Both the position numbers and the translations under genes were made by a program. Source: Methylobacterium sp. J-088 (GTDB lineage: Bacteria > Pseudomonadota > Alphaproteobacteria > Rhizobiales > Beijerinckiaceae). Taken from it: a stretch of DNA of 64,000 nucleotides. Location of the stretch: NCBI RefSeq assembly GCF_022829295.1, contig NZ_JAKSYH010000121.1, positions 1-64,000 of the forward strand, read 5' to 3'. Of the stretch, positions 19,921 through 28,843 are shown piece after piece. Numbering within the stretch: the stretch's first letter is position 1; each line of letters opens with the position of its first letter. The notes beneath the pieces are model-generated. The model ran no database searches. It worked only from the letters and a program-made list of their open reading frames with translations, and was not told the DNA's origin.

Positions 19921-20960
19921 CAGCGCTCGACCTGCCGCTGCCACTGGCGCGTCCAGTCGGCGCGGTTGCGGTTGACCACGTCCCAGTCGAGGCCGATCAG
20001 CGAGCGCACCTGATCCTCGCCGTAGATCACCCGGTCGGCGACCTCCGGCGGCAGCTTCGTGGCGCGGTTGGTCGGGCCCGCCCCGTACTGCGTGGAAAAG
20101 ATCTCCTGGACCTTCGGCGAGACGAGGTAGGCGAGGAACTTGTCGGCGAGCGCCGGCTCCGGGCTGCCCGTGATGGCGCAGCCCGCCGTCATCAGCACGA
20201 CGGCACCCTCCTTCGGCCGGGCGATGGCCAGCGGGAAGCCCGCCTGCTGCATGGCGGCGACCCGGGACGAGCCCCAGACGGCGAGCCAGATCTCGCCCGA
20301 CTGGAACATCTCGCTCATCTTGCCGGGCGAGCTCTCGTAGGCGAGCACGTTCGGATTGATCTGTTGGCGCATCACCTTCAGCCCGGGCGCGATATCGCCG
20401 TCGCTGCCGCCGTGGATGCGGGCCATCATCGCCAGGGTGTGGACACCGTAGGTGTTGTCGATGCCGGGGATCGCGATCCGCTGCCGGTACTCCGGCCGGG
20501 CGAGATCCATCCAGGAGGTCGGCACCGGGAAGCCGCGCTCCTTGAACAGCTTCGTGTTGTAGGCGATCCCCGTGAAGCCGAAGCCGGTGCCGACGGCGTG
20601 GTCATCGCCCAGGACCGCGATCGGGTAGACCGCATCGCGCACCGCGTCGGGCAGCGTCCGGCACAGGCCGAGCGACACCGCCTGCACCATCGGACCGTCG
20701 TCGAGCACCGCGACGCCGACCGTCTGATTGCCGCGCTGCGCCTGCATCCGGGCGAGGTTGTCGGAGGAATTGCCGGTCAGATAGTCGATCCGGACGCCGT
20801 TCTCGCGCTCGAACGTCGGAATGACGCTGGTGCGCATGATCTGCTCGTAGCTGCCGCCGTAGCCCGCGACGGTCAGGCGCTGCTCAGCCAGGGCCGGAGC
20901 CTGCGATGCGACCAGCGCGGCGGTCGCCGCCGCAAGAAATCCCAGTAACGACCGCATCAT
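19920..20960 (-). CDS. ABC transporter periplasmic substrate-binding protein (PotD/opine type)
   Basis: 346 residues. Signal peptide about 1-24 (ends PALAEQ), then LTVAGYGGSYEQIMRTSVIP, the opening of extracellular solute-binding family 1/8 proteins for polyamines, opines and similar cations. The C-terminal part has a conserved FLAYLVSPKVQEIFSTQYG. GGAGG lies 8 bases before the double ATG at 20960, which fixes the start against a longer frame from 21032. First gene of the operon, with the promoter shared with the divergent LysR gene. Confidence 0.88.
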   Translation of the reverse strand: MMRSLLGFLAAATAALVASQAPALAEQRLTVAGYGGSYEQIMRTSVIPTFERENGVRIDYLTGNSSDNLARMQAQRGNQTVGVAVLDDGPMVQAVSLGLCRTLPDAVRDAVYPIAVLGDDHAVGTGFGFTGIAYNTKLFKERGFPVPTSWMDLARPEYRQRIAIPGIDNTYGVHTLAMMARIHGGSDGDIAPGLKVMRQQINPNVLAYESSPGKMSEMFQSGEIWLAVWGSSRVAAMQQAGFPLAIARPKEGAVVLMTAGCAITGSPEPALADKFLAYLVSPKVQEIFSTQYGAGPTNRATKLPPEVADRVIYGEDQVRSLIGLDWDVVNRNRADWTRQWQRQVER

Positions 20961-21088
20961 CGCTTGCCTCCGTGAGCAATCGGAAAGCCGTTCCTGCGTG
21001 CTGAACAGGCAAGACGCTTGTCCGATAAGCATCTCCCGCGCCTATTGGCTCGCGAATGCTGTGCAACCTGCGCAGTCTTGACGAGAGA

Positions 21089-21109
21089 CGCAAATTCATA
21101 ATTTTTGCG
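21089..21109. promoter_or_regulatory. AT-rich palindrome in LysR/operon intergenic region
   Basis: CGCAAA and TTTGCG arms around a 9-base AT-rich centre, 37 bases before the LysR start. Its AT content stands out in a 70 % GC background. LysR regulators commonly bind such dyads (T-N11-A) in divergent promoters, so this is a candidate autoregulatory and operon operator. Confidence 0.5.
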
Positions 21110-21145
21110 GTTTCATTCCTTTTGGTCGCCAATCAGGGGGTGCGG

Positions 21146-22030
21146 ATGACGCCGAGCCGGCTTCGGCAGCTGGAAGCATTCCGGGCCGTGATGCAGAGCG
21201 GCTCGGTCAGCCGGGCGGCGCAGCGGATGCTGCTCACGCAGCCCGCGGTCACGAAGCTGCTGCGCAGCCTGGAGGACGAGACCGGGCTGCCGCTGTTCGA
21301 CCGGTCGCGGCGGCATCTGCAGCCAACGCCGGAGGCCGTGAAGCTGGAAGGCGCGGTCGCGACCCTGTTCGCGGCAGCGGACAGCCTGGATCGCGTCATC
21401 GACGACATGCGCGGCGTCGGCAGCGGCGAGTTGCGCGTCGCGGCCATGCCGCTGATGGGGCTGTCGCTCATCCCACGGTTGCTGGCACGCTTCGCCATGG
21501 AGGTGCAGCCGGTGCGGATCTCGCACGTGGTGGCCAGCTCACGGGAGGTTCACGATTTGGTGCAGGCCGGCAATGCCGATCTCGGCTTCGCCCTGCCGGT
21601 CGGCCGCAGCGCCCTCGTCGCGGCGCCGCCGATCGAATTGCCCGGGCTGGTGGTGCTGCCGCCCGGCCATCGCTTGGCGCGGCACAAGTCCGTCTCGCTC
21701 TCCGAACTCCAAGACGAGCCCTACATCTCGCTCGGTCGGCAGTACCGGCTGCGCGATCAGGTCGACGAGCTCTTCACCGTCAACGGGGTGACGCCGCGCC
21801 TCGTCGCTGAGACGCAGAACGCGGCGGCAGCCTGCGCGATGGTCGCCGCGGGGCTCGGATTCGCCATCGCGGAGGCTGTGACCGTGAGCGGCCTCAAGCG
21901 GCAGGTCATCGTGCGCCGCCTGCAGCCGACGGTGACGTTCGCGATCACCATTCTGGGGAGTCCGGGGCGTCCGCTCTCGAGCGCCGCCCTGGCCTTTCTC
22001 AAGCTGGTCCGCAACGAAGTCGGCGGATGA
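21146..22030 (+). CDS. LysR-family transcriptional regulator
   Basis: 294 residues. The N-terminal winged HTH (about 4-62) reads LRQLEAFRAVMQSGSVSRAA, then LLTQPAVTKLLRSLE. The rest is the inducer-binding domain. It is divergent to the transport/oxidase operon and probably activates it when the substrate is present. ATG at 21146 places the HTH at the usual distance from the start; the upstream frame from 21056 adds 30 residues unlike the family. Confidence 0.9.
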   Translation: MTPSRLRQLEAFRAVMQSGSVSRAAQRMLLTQPAVTKLLRSLEDETGLPLFDRSRRHLQPTPEAVKLEGAVATLFAAADSLDRVIDDMRGVGSGELRVAAMPLMGLSLIPRLLARFAMEVQPVRISHVVASSREVHDLVQAGNADLGFALPVGRSALVAAPPIELPGLVVLPPGHRLARHKSVSLSELQDEPYISLGRQYRLRDQVDELFTVNGVTPRLVAETQNAAAACAMVAAGLGFAIAEAVTVSGLKRQVIVRRLQPTVTFAITILGSPGRPLSSAALAFLKLVRNEVGG

Positions 22031-22108
22031 CGCGCGCTTCGCTGCTGCCGCATCCCGAGCGCGGCGGGCCAGCCTCCCGGGCCGGCGCCGGAGCGCCGGC
22101 CCAAGCGC

Positions 22109-22414
22109 TCACCACCCGTAGTGCCAAGCAGCCCGGTGCCAGCCGCCATGATGGTGCCAACCCCAGGGGCGATGCCAGCCGGCGTGGCGCCAACCCCAGT
22201 GAGGCCGGTAGCCCCAGGGACGGTGCCAGCCATAGACCACCGGCCGGGCGTAATAGACCGGGCGGTAGGCGTAGGGCCGCCAGTTGGGCTTGCACCAGCC
22301 GTAATAGCCCCGGTGGAACCCGGGACCGCAGCCCTGTGCGGCCTCAGCCGTCCCAAAGGATGCGGTGAGGGTGCCAAGCGCGAGGAGCGCCGCGCCTGCA
22401 AGTTTCATTCGCAT
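22109..22414 (-). CDS. small secreted GCG_CRPN-type His/Trp/Tyr-rich protein
   Basis: 101 residues. Signal peptide about 1-25 (ends AEA-AQ), then the prefix GCGPGFHRGYYGWCKPN, close to the GCG_CRPN prefix-to-repeats motif found in methylobacteria and rhizobia. The rest is low-complexity repeats of Arg-Pro, His-Trp, Gly-Trp and Tyr. GGAGGCAAC precedes the ATG at 22414, confirming the start. Function unknown; possibly envelope or metal-binding. The gene ends 78 bases after the convergent LysR gene. Confidence 0.82.
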   Translation of the reverse strand: MRMKLAGAALLALGTLTASFGTAEAAQGCGPGFHRGYYGWCKPNWRPYAYRPVYYARPVVYGWHRPWGYRPHWGWRHAGWHRPWGWHHHGGWHRAAWHYGW

Positions 22415-23002
22415 TGTTGCCTCCTTACGAACGCGAGGTCTTCGAAGCCGACCTCGATCCAAGACAATCCCGACTTGGCGGAGTCGGATTCCCGAGCCTC
22501 GCCACGAACCGGCATGAAACAGCCGTACCCAGGAAAGCGTTTCTTCACAAAAAAGTGCGTGCGTTGAAGCACACGCGCGATGCCGACCTCCCCCAGGACA
22601 GACCCACGACCTGGTCGGCTGGGCGCCTCGACTTCGAACGACCTGCGCTCTGCGGACTGGAGAGCGAACAGGACTGGTCAGCGGTGCCAGTGGTGGGGAT
22701 GGCCGGATCGATCCAGGCCATCCCCCATCGGGACGAGCCTCGGAAACGCCGGTGGAGCCCCACGAAGCGTATTTCGGGATCCGGTACGCGGTGAACGGCC
22801 TGCCGATACCGGTATTATCCTGCGGCCAGACCTGCGACAGCGGCGGACTGTTTGCCCACCTGTTGAACACGCGCGATCACGGTAAAAGCAACGATCGATC
22901 CGTAATCCCCCGAAGCGCGGGTCCACCTTCGCCCGCCCGGTTCGCCGGTGCGGGCATTTTCATGCGCGCATGCCACCGGGTCCGGGCCGCACCGGCAACG
23001 CA
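22415..23002. other. 588-base stretch without clear gene
   Basis: Upstream region of the secreted His/Trp protein and downstream region of the HWE kinase. Nothing protein-like is recognised. A hairpin GCCCGC...GCGGGC at 22931-22955 followed by ATTTTC is the only structured element seen; it could be a terminator for plus-strand readthrough, but no gene upstream needs it. Confidence 0.4.
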
Positions 23003-24043
23003 TCAGTAGGCAGGGACGACCCGTTTTTCCGGCAGAGGCGCGCGCATGGTGAAGTACAAACCGGTGGGCTGATAATCGAAGGCCAGATCGGCTTCGCACT
23101 GCACCTTCAGCACGCGCTGAAGCAGGGTCGACCCAAACCCCTTCCGGGTCGGCGGCTTCGTCAACGGACCGCCGGTTTCGGTCCAGTCGAGGCACAGGAT
23201 CTGACGGTCGGCCTCCGCCTCGACCGACCACGTGATCCGGATCCGCCCCTCGGGAACGGACAGTGCCCCGTGCTTGGCCGCATTCGTGGTCAACTCGTGG
23301 ATCGCCATCCCGGTCGGGACCGCGAGATCGCCGATCAGATCGACCCTCGGGCCATCCAGGACGATGCGGGATCCCTCACTGTCGTTGTAGGGACCCAACT
23401 CGTTCATCAGCATGTCGCGCAGCGGGGCCTGCTGCCAATAATCCTCGGTCAGCAGATTGTGCGTCTTCGCGAGCGAGATCACCCGCGCCGAGAATGCGGT
23501 GTAGAACGCCTCGACACTCGTCGCCGAGCGGGACGAGGCTCCCAGCAGGGCCTGGACCGTCGCAAGCGTGTTCTTCACGCGGTGATGCAGTTCACGGATC
23601 AGGAGCGTCTGCCGTTCCGCCGTCCGCTCGCGCTCCTCCAGATAGGCACGCGCCTCGAGTTGCCGACGCCGGGCGCGGTAGGCGGAGCGCGCCGCCATCA
23701 CCAATGTCGCCGGATGGAACGGCCGCTCCAACACGCTGACATTGCCCAGGAGGTCCGTGAGCTGGACTTTGGGTTCAGCGCCCCGCTGGGTCAACAAGAT
23801 GAACGGAAAGTCCGACCACGGCGGCTGGGCAGCGATCCACGCGGCCAAGGTCTGACGATTGGAGGACAGCAACGCTTCCTCGGTGATGATGGCGCAGGCC
23901 GCCGTATCGAGCCCGTCCATCACGTCCGCGAGGTCGGCGCAGATGCGCGACGCGATCCGCTCCTCACCCAGGATGGCCGCCGCCACACGCGCGTCGCGCC
24001 CAGTCGGAGCGAAGACGAGGACCGGCGGCTCGGCGTCGGTCAT
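23003..24043 (-). CDS. HWE/HisKA_2 sensor histidine kinase with receiver-like N-terminus
   Basis: 346 residues. The kinase half has the HisKA_2/HWE signature LIRELHHRVKNTLATVQALL with phospho-His153. Its ATP domain has MAIHELTTNAAKHGALS and GFGSTLLQRV. The N-terminal 115 residues resemble a receiver fold (VLVFAPTGRDARVAAAIL ... FPFILLT ... VLERPF) but without a convincing phospho-Asp pocket, so it may be a protein-interaction domain. No transmembrane segment: cytosolic. ATG is fused with the stop of the KaiC-like gene (ATGA), so the two proteins probably work together. Confidence 0.88.
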   Translation of the reverse strand: MTDAEPPVLVFAPTGRDARVAAAILGEERIASRICADLADVMDGLDTAACAIITEEALLSSNRQTLAAWIAAQPPWSDFPFILLTQRGAEPKVQLTDLLGNVSVLERPFHPATLVMAARSAYRARRRQLEARAYLEERERTAERQTLLIRELHHRVKNTLATVQALLGASSRSATSVEAFYTAFSARVISLAKTHNLLTEDYWQQAPLRDMLMNELGPYNDSEGSRIVLDGPRVDLIGDLAVPTGMAIHELTTNAAKHGALSVPEGRIRITWSVEAEADRQILCLDWTETGGPLTKPPTRKGFGSTLLQRVLKVQCEADLAFDYQPTGLYFTMRAPLPEKRVVPAY

Positions 24044-25533
24044 CAGGAGCCGCGCGTCTGAAGCAGCGAAGACCGCTCACCTTCGTATTTCGGGACGCCG
24101 GTCATGACCCCTCGGAACAAGCTCAGAGGCTCGCCAACGCAAATCCCCTGGGCGTCGATCCGAAACTCGCGGATCGTGTTTTCATGGCTGCCGGTGCGCT
24201 TCTTCACCACCGAGATGGCGCGGCGCAGACGCCCTTCGTCCTCGAACGCGCGGAACAGCAGCACGGTGTCGCTGAGATAGGTGAGATCGACGCTCGCGCT
24301 CATCGTACCGATCATACCGTGCTGAGCCAGGATCAAGAGCGTCAGCACGCCTTGCTGGTTCAGGTAAGTCAGCAATTCGTGCATCTGCAAGAGCAGGTAA
24401 TTCTCCTCCGGCATGGCGTTGTGATAGCCGGTCAGGGAGTCGATCACGACCATCGTGACGCCGCGGTGCTCGACCGCGTTCTGAACCATGTCGGAGAGTT
24501 CGCCCGGCGACACTTCCGCAGGATCGATCTGCTCGACGTAAAGGGCGCCGGCCGCGATCGCATCATCGATCGGCATCGACAGGCCGCTGGCCCGCCGCCG
24601 GAGCACGCTCGTGGTCTCATCGAAGCTGAGCATCAGCACCTTCTCGCCACGGGCGATCGCCGCAGTGACGCCCGTGAGTGCCACCGTCGACTTGCCGACG
24701 CCGGACGGGCCGATCAGCATCGTGCTGGTCCCGCGATCGATGCCGCCCCCGAGCAGCTGGTCGAGCTCGGCGTTGCCGGTGCCGCACCGGTCATCCGAAA
24801 ACGTCGCGCGATGCTCGGCCGCCACCAGCCGCGGGAACACCGTCAAACCGCCACGCCGAATGACGTAGTCATGGTACCCGCCACGAAACGGTATGGCGCG
24901 CATCTTGATCACGCGCAGCCGTCGCCGCTCGCCGCCGTACAGCGGCGCGAGTTGCTCAAGCCGGATCACGGCGTGGCTCAGGGAGTGCAGATTCAGATCG
25001 TCCGCCTCGGCGGTGAGATCGTCGAGGAGCAGCGCGGTGATGTTCTGGATGAGCAGGAAGCTCCGCAGCGCGTAGACCTGCCGACGGTAGCGCAGCGAGC
25101 CCTGCGAGAGCAGCCGGATCTCGGACAGGCTGTCGAACACGAGGCGCTGCGGCTTTTCACGCTCGATTTCCGCGATCGCCATCCGGACGGTCTCGCCAAG
25201 TTCGAGATCGGACGTATGGACGAGGGTCTGCTGCTGACTCGGATCGAGGCTGAGTTCCGGTGCGACGAGTTCACAGATCGTGATGCCGTCGAGCGACCAA
25301 CCGTGGCGCTCCGCGACGTTCAGAAGCTCACGCCGGCTCTCCGAGAGCGTGATGTACAGGCACCGCTCGCCGCGCCGCGCGCCATCGAGCAGGAACTGCA
25401 TCGCCAGCGTCGTCTTGCCGGATCCGGGCCGCCCCTCGATGAGATGCGACCGGTGCGACGCGTAGCCACCAACCAGGATATGGTCGAGACCGACCAATCC
25501 AGTGGAAACCGCCGCTGCATCGTGTTCGGGCAC
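24043..25533 (-). CDS. KaiC-like double RecA-fold ATPase
   Basis: 496 residues with two KaiC/RadA domains: Walker A GRPGSGKTT (Lys40) and GPSGVGKST (Lys281). The C-terminal core KRTGSHENTIREFRIDAQG is as in KaiC2/KaiC3 proteins of non-cyanobacteria. By alignment, the autophosphorylation pair Ser431-Thr432 of cyanobacterial KaiC reads Thr418-Tyr419 here, so at most one classical site is kept. No kaiA or kaiB is in the window. The gene is coupled to an HWE kinase downstream and divergent from a LOV-PAS hybrid kinase, which points to a signalling role. Confidence 0.88.
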   Translation of the reverse strand: MPEHDAAAVSTGLVGLDHILVGGYASHRSHLIEGRPGSGKTTLAMQFLLDGARRGERCLYITLSESRRELLNVAERHGWSLDGITICELVAPELSLDPSQQQTLVHTSDLELGETVRMAIAEIEREKPQRLVFDSLSEIRLLSQGSLRYRRQVYALRSFLLIQNITALLLDDLTAEADDLNLHSLSHAVIRLEQLAPLYGGERRRLRVIKMRAIPFRGGYHDYVIRRGGLTVFPRLVAAEHRATFSDDRCGTGNAELDQLLGGGIDRGTSTMLIGPSGVGKSTVALTGVTAAIARGEKVLMLSFDETTSVLRRRASGLSMPIDDAIAAGALYVEQIDPAEVSPGELSDMVQNAVEHRGVTMVVIDSLTGYHNAMPEENYLLLQMHELLTYLNQQGVLTLLILAQHGMIGTMSASVDLTYLSDTVLLFRAFEDEGRLRRAISVVKKRTGSHENTIREFRIDAQGICVGEPLSLFRGVMTGVPKYEGERSSLLQTRGS

Positions 25534-25702
25534 TGGCGCTCCAGACTGTGCACCGTCGTCGGTCGACGGCGCCCGCTCCTACACGAATTCGCGGTGGGCA
25601 CGAAACGCTTCCACGGCGGCCCGGGGGCCATCGCTCGGAGATGAACCGTCGGCCAGCAGAGGTGTTCAAGCTTTGGCCGTGTCTGATACAGCCAGCCCCA
25701 TC

Positions 25703-28189
25703 ATGCAGAGCGACCGCCCAGCATCGACGCCGACGATTTCAGAGACGGTCCGTCGTGACACCAGCCGTATCCTCGCGGAGGTCGCTGGTGGCGTCGGCGT
25801 CACCGACCCCTTCGCCGCGGCCGTGCGGGCCACACGCATGCCGATGCTGATCACCGACACGCGCCAGCACGACAACCCGATCATCTTCGTCAACGAAGCA
25901 TTCTGCCAGCTGACCGGGTTCGACCGCACGGAGATCATCGGACGGAACTGCCGCTTTTTGCAGGGGCCGGGAACCGACGAGGCCGATGTGGACCGCATCC
26001 GCGCAGCGGTTGCGGCCCGCGAGACGATCGAGATCGCGATCTACAACTATCGCAAGGACGGCACGCCCTTCTGGAACCAGCTGCTCCTGGCCCCGGTCAA
26101 GGACGCGAAGGGCGAGGTCGCCTACTTCTTCGCAAGTCAGTACGACGTCAGCGCAGACTTCGCGCAGTTGACCAAACTGAAGGGTGAGAACCGCGCGCTG
26201 GCGGCCAAGAGCGAAGCCAGTGCAGAACGCCTGCATGTCAGCCAGGAACGCTTCAGCGCGGTCCTCCAGGCCGTCGATACGGCCTACGCCATCGTCGAGG
26301 TCCGGTTCGACGCCGATGACCGCCCGGTCGACTACCGCTTTCTCGAAGCCAATCCGGCGTTCGAACGCCAAGCCGGGGTCAACCTCCGCGGCAAATGGGT
26401 GACCGAGTTCGCGCCCGATCTGGAGCGTTTCTGGTTCGAGACCTACGGTCAGGTCGCACGAACCGGCGAACCGGCGAATTTCGAAAACTACGCCGAGGCG
26501 TTCGGGCGTTGGTTCGACGTGAAGGCGATCCGCGTCGGTGCCCCCGCAGACCGACAGATCGCGATCTTCTTCAACGACGTCACGGCGCGCAAAACCGCGG
26601 AAGAGAACCTGCGCACACTGAACGAGACCCTGGAACTCCAGGTCCAGGAACGTACCCAGGAGCGTGACCACCTCTGGCGCAACACGCAGGACATCCAGGT
26701 CATCATCGACAGCCAGGGCATCTTCAAAGCCGTCAACCCGGCCTTCACGACGATCCTCGGCTGGTCGGCCGAAGACGTGCTCGGCAAGCCGGTGTTCGCG
26801 TTCGTTCTGGCCGAGGACGAGGCGCTGACCGATCGCGCGCTGCAGCACGCGCGGGCGACGACGCTGCCGACCATCGAGAACCGCTATCGTCACAAGGATG
26901 GCGGCTTTCGCTGGATTTCCTGGGTGGCCGCACCGGAGGGCGCGCTGATCTACGCGAGCGGGCGCCACATCACCGCCGAGAAGGATCAGGCCGAAGCCCT
27001 ACGGCAGGCCGAGGAGGCGCTCCGCCAATCCCAGAAGATGGAGGCGGTCGGCCAGCTCACAGGGGGTTTGGCCCACGACTTCAACAACCTGTTGGCCGGC
27101 ATCACCGGTTCGCTGGAACTGATGCAGACCCGCATGCAGCAGGGCCGCCTCACGGATGTCGACCGCTACATGACCGCGGCCCAGGGTGCAGCCAAGCGCG
27201 CCGCCGCGCTGACCCATCGCCTTCTCGCGTTCTCGCGTCGCCAGACGCTGGACCCCAAGCCGACCCATGTGACCCGGCTCGCCTCGGGCATGCAGGAGTT
27301 GATCCAGCGCACCGTCGGACCGGCGATCCAGGTCGAGGTGGTGGGGATCTCCGGCGGTTGGCCGGCCCTCGTCGATCCGTCGCAGCTCGAGAATGCTCTG
27401 CTCAATCTCTGCATCAACGCGCGCGATGCGATGCCCGACGGCGGCAAGATCATCATCGAGACCGCCAACAAGTGGCTCGACGACCGGGCCGCCCGCCAAC
27501 ACGACATTCCGGAAGGGCAGTACCTTTCGCTGTGCGTGAGCGACACGGGCACCGGCATGCCGCCCGAGGTCATCGCGCGCGTCTTCGAGCCATTCTTCAC
27601 GACCAAGCCCATCGGCGAGGGCACCGGGCTCGGCCTCTCGATGATCTACGGGTTCGCCCAGCAATCCGGCGGGCAGGTGCGGATCTACTCGGAGGTTGGC
27701 CAGGGTACGACGGTGTGCATCTACTTGCCCCGCCACTACGGGGAAGTCGCCGACGACGAGACGGTTTTTCCGGTTACGGACCTGCCACGCTCCGAGCAAG
27801 GCGAGACTGTGCTGATCGTCGATGACGAGCCGACCGTGCGCATGCTCATCAGCGATATCCTGGAAGATCTCGGCTACACGGCCATCGAGGCAGGCGATAG
27901 CGCGGCGGGCCTCAAGGTTCTGCAATCGGATGTCCGCATCGACCTGCTGGTGACCGATGTCGGGCTCCCGGGCGGCATGAACGGGCGACAGATGGCCGAC
28001 GCCGCGCGTGTGGCGCGCCCCGACCTCAAGGTGCTGTTCATCACCGGCTATGCCGAGAACGCCATCCTCGGAAACGGGCATCTCGCCCCCGGTATGGCCG
28101 TGCTGACCAAGCCCTTCGCGATCGAGGCGATGGCGGCGCGGATCCGATCGATGATCGAGGGCAGCCGGGAAAAGGCGGAGCGACCCTGA
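25703..28189 (+). CDS. LOV-PAS hybrid sensor histidine kinase/response regulator
   Basis: 828 residues, soluble. A LOV domain comes first (about 40-150) with [14 protein letters not shown], in which Cys83 is the residue that forms the flavin adduct under blue light. Two further PAS domains follow (about 190-300 and 315-425), then HisKA with His458 in [13 protein letters not shown]. The HATPase domain has [14 protein letters not shown] and [13 protein letters not shown]. The C-terminal receiver has Asp752 (LVTDVGLPG) and a TKPF lysine motif. ATG at 25703 lacks a good ribosome site; GTG at 25679 is an alternative. It is divergent from the KaiC-like gene, 169 bases apart. Confidence 0.88.
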   Translation: MQSDRPASTPTISETVRRDTSRILAEVAGGVGVTDPFAAAVRATRMPMLITDTRQHDNPIIFVNEAFCQLTGFDRTEIIGRNCRFLQGPGTDEADVDRIRAAVAARETIEIAIYNYRKDGTPFWNQLLLAPVKDAKGEVAYFFASQYDVSADFAQLTKLKGENRALAAKSEASAERLHVSQERFSAVLQAVDTAYAIVEVRFDADDRPVDYRFLEANPAFERQAGVNLRGKWVTEFAPDLERFWFETYGQVARTGEPANFENYAEAFGRWFDVKAIRVGAPADRQIAIFFNDVTARKTAEENLRTLNETLELQVQERTQERDHLWRNTQDIQVIIDSQGIFKAVNPAFTTILGWSAEDVLGKPVFAFVLAEDEALTDRALQHARATTLPTIENRYRHKDGGFRWISWVAAPEGALIYASGRHITAEKDQAEALRQAEEALRQSQKMEAVGQLTGGLAHDFNNLLAGITGSLELMQTRMQQGRLTDVDRYMTAAQGAAKRAAALTHRLLAFSRRQTLDPKPTHVTRLASGMQELIQRTVGPAIQVEVVGISGGWPALVDPSQLENALLNLCINARDAMPDGGKIIIETANKWLDDRAARQHDIPEGQYLSLCVSDTGTGMPPEVIARVFEPFFTTKPIGEGTGLGLSMIYGFAQQSGGQVRIYSEVGQGTTVCIYLPRHYGEVADDETVFPVTDLPRSEQGETVLIVDDEPTVRMLISDILEDLGYTAIEAGDSAAGLKVLQSDVRIDLLVTDVGLPGGMNGRQMADAARVARPDLKVLFITGYAENAILGNGHLAPGMAVLTKPFAIEAMAARIRSMIEGSREKAERP

Positions 28190-28414
28190 GCCGCCGCGCG
28201 CATCCGTGTGGGCTGCCAATCTCTGCAGGGACGCCGATGGTTCACGGGAGGCTGCGGGCAACAGAGACGTCCGCTTGCGGGGACGTCAGACCGACACGTG
28301 CGAGGCGACCGGCGACCGCCGTCGATGAACGTGCCCAGAGCGGATGTCGAACCGGCCGAAGGGTGGCAGCCTCCTGCTCGGCGCGCCAAGCCCGGAGCAG
28401 CTTCTTACGATAAC

Positions 28415-28504
28415 TGGCGGAGAGGGGGGGATTCGAACCCCCGATGCCCTTGCAGGCATGCCGCATTTCGAGTGCGGTGCATTCAACCGCTCTGCCACCT
28501 CTCC
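28415..28504 (-). tRNA. tRNA-Ser (anticodon CGA)
   Basis: 90 bases including encoded CCA. Acceptor GGAGAGG pairs with CCTCTCC, D-arm has GCAGAGCGGTTGAATGC, anticodon arm CCGCACTCGAAATGCGG (anticodon CGA), a long variable arm CATGCCTGCAAGGGCATC typical of serine tRNA, and T-arm GGGGGTTCGAATCCCCC. All stems close. Confidence 0.97.
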
Positions 28505-28843
28505 AGCAGCGATCTCGGCAAGGTGATGCAGGCAGCACCGTCGCGAGAATCGTCGCTCTGACCTTACCAAGCGACCACCGCCAATGGCTCGGAGGCGGTC
28601 GCTCGGGAATAGCCGAGGCGGGTCATAACGAGGTTGCGGTGGCAGGGCAAGCCACGAGACCGAGAATGATCTCCTCCGCCGCCGCGCCGAGGATCCTCGA
28701 ACACGGGATCGCAGCGGTCGCCGGGTCCGGCCGCGCCTCGGAGGTTGCCGCGTTGGCCCGGTGCGAATCGGGCGTCAGCGCGTCCCGGGTCCGGTCGCGC
28801 TCCGGGCCGTGGCGGCACGAACCGGATATCCAGGCACGCGCGC
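28505..28843. other. 339-base stretch, no gene seen
   Basis: Lies upstream of tRNA-Ser and downstream of the helicase gene, both on the minus strand. It would carry the tRNA promoter. Overlapping short frames show no protein character. No clear terminator hairpin with T-run was found. Confidence 0.4.

Noticed and set aside
22931..22955. Hairpin GCCCGC...GCGGGC with ATTTTC as a plus-strand terminator
   Set aside because: No plus-strand gene upstream needs it (the nearest plus-strand gene ends near 22030, beyond a convergent gene); only mentioned in the spacer entry.
28344..28526. 60-codon plus-strand frame over tRNA-Ser
   Set aside because: Antisense to a complete tRNA; a known kind of false gene (GGEGGIRTPD-type) created by tRNA-Ser.
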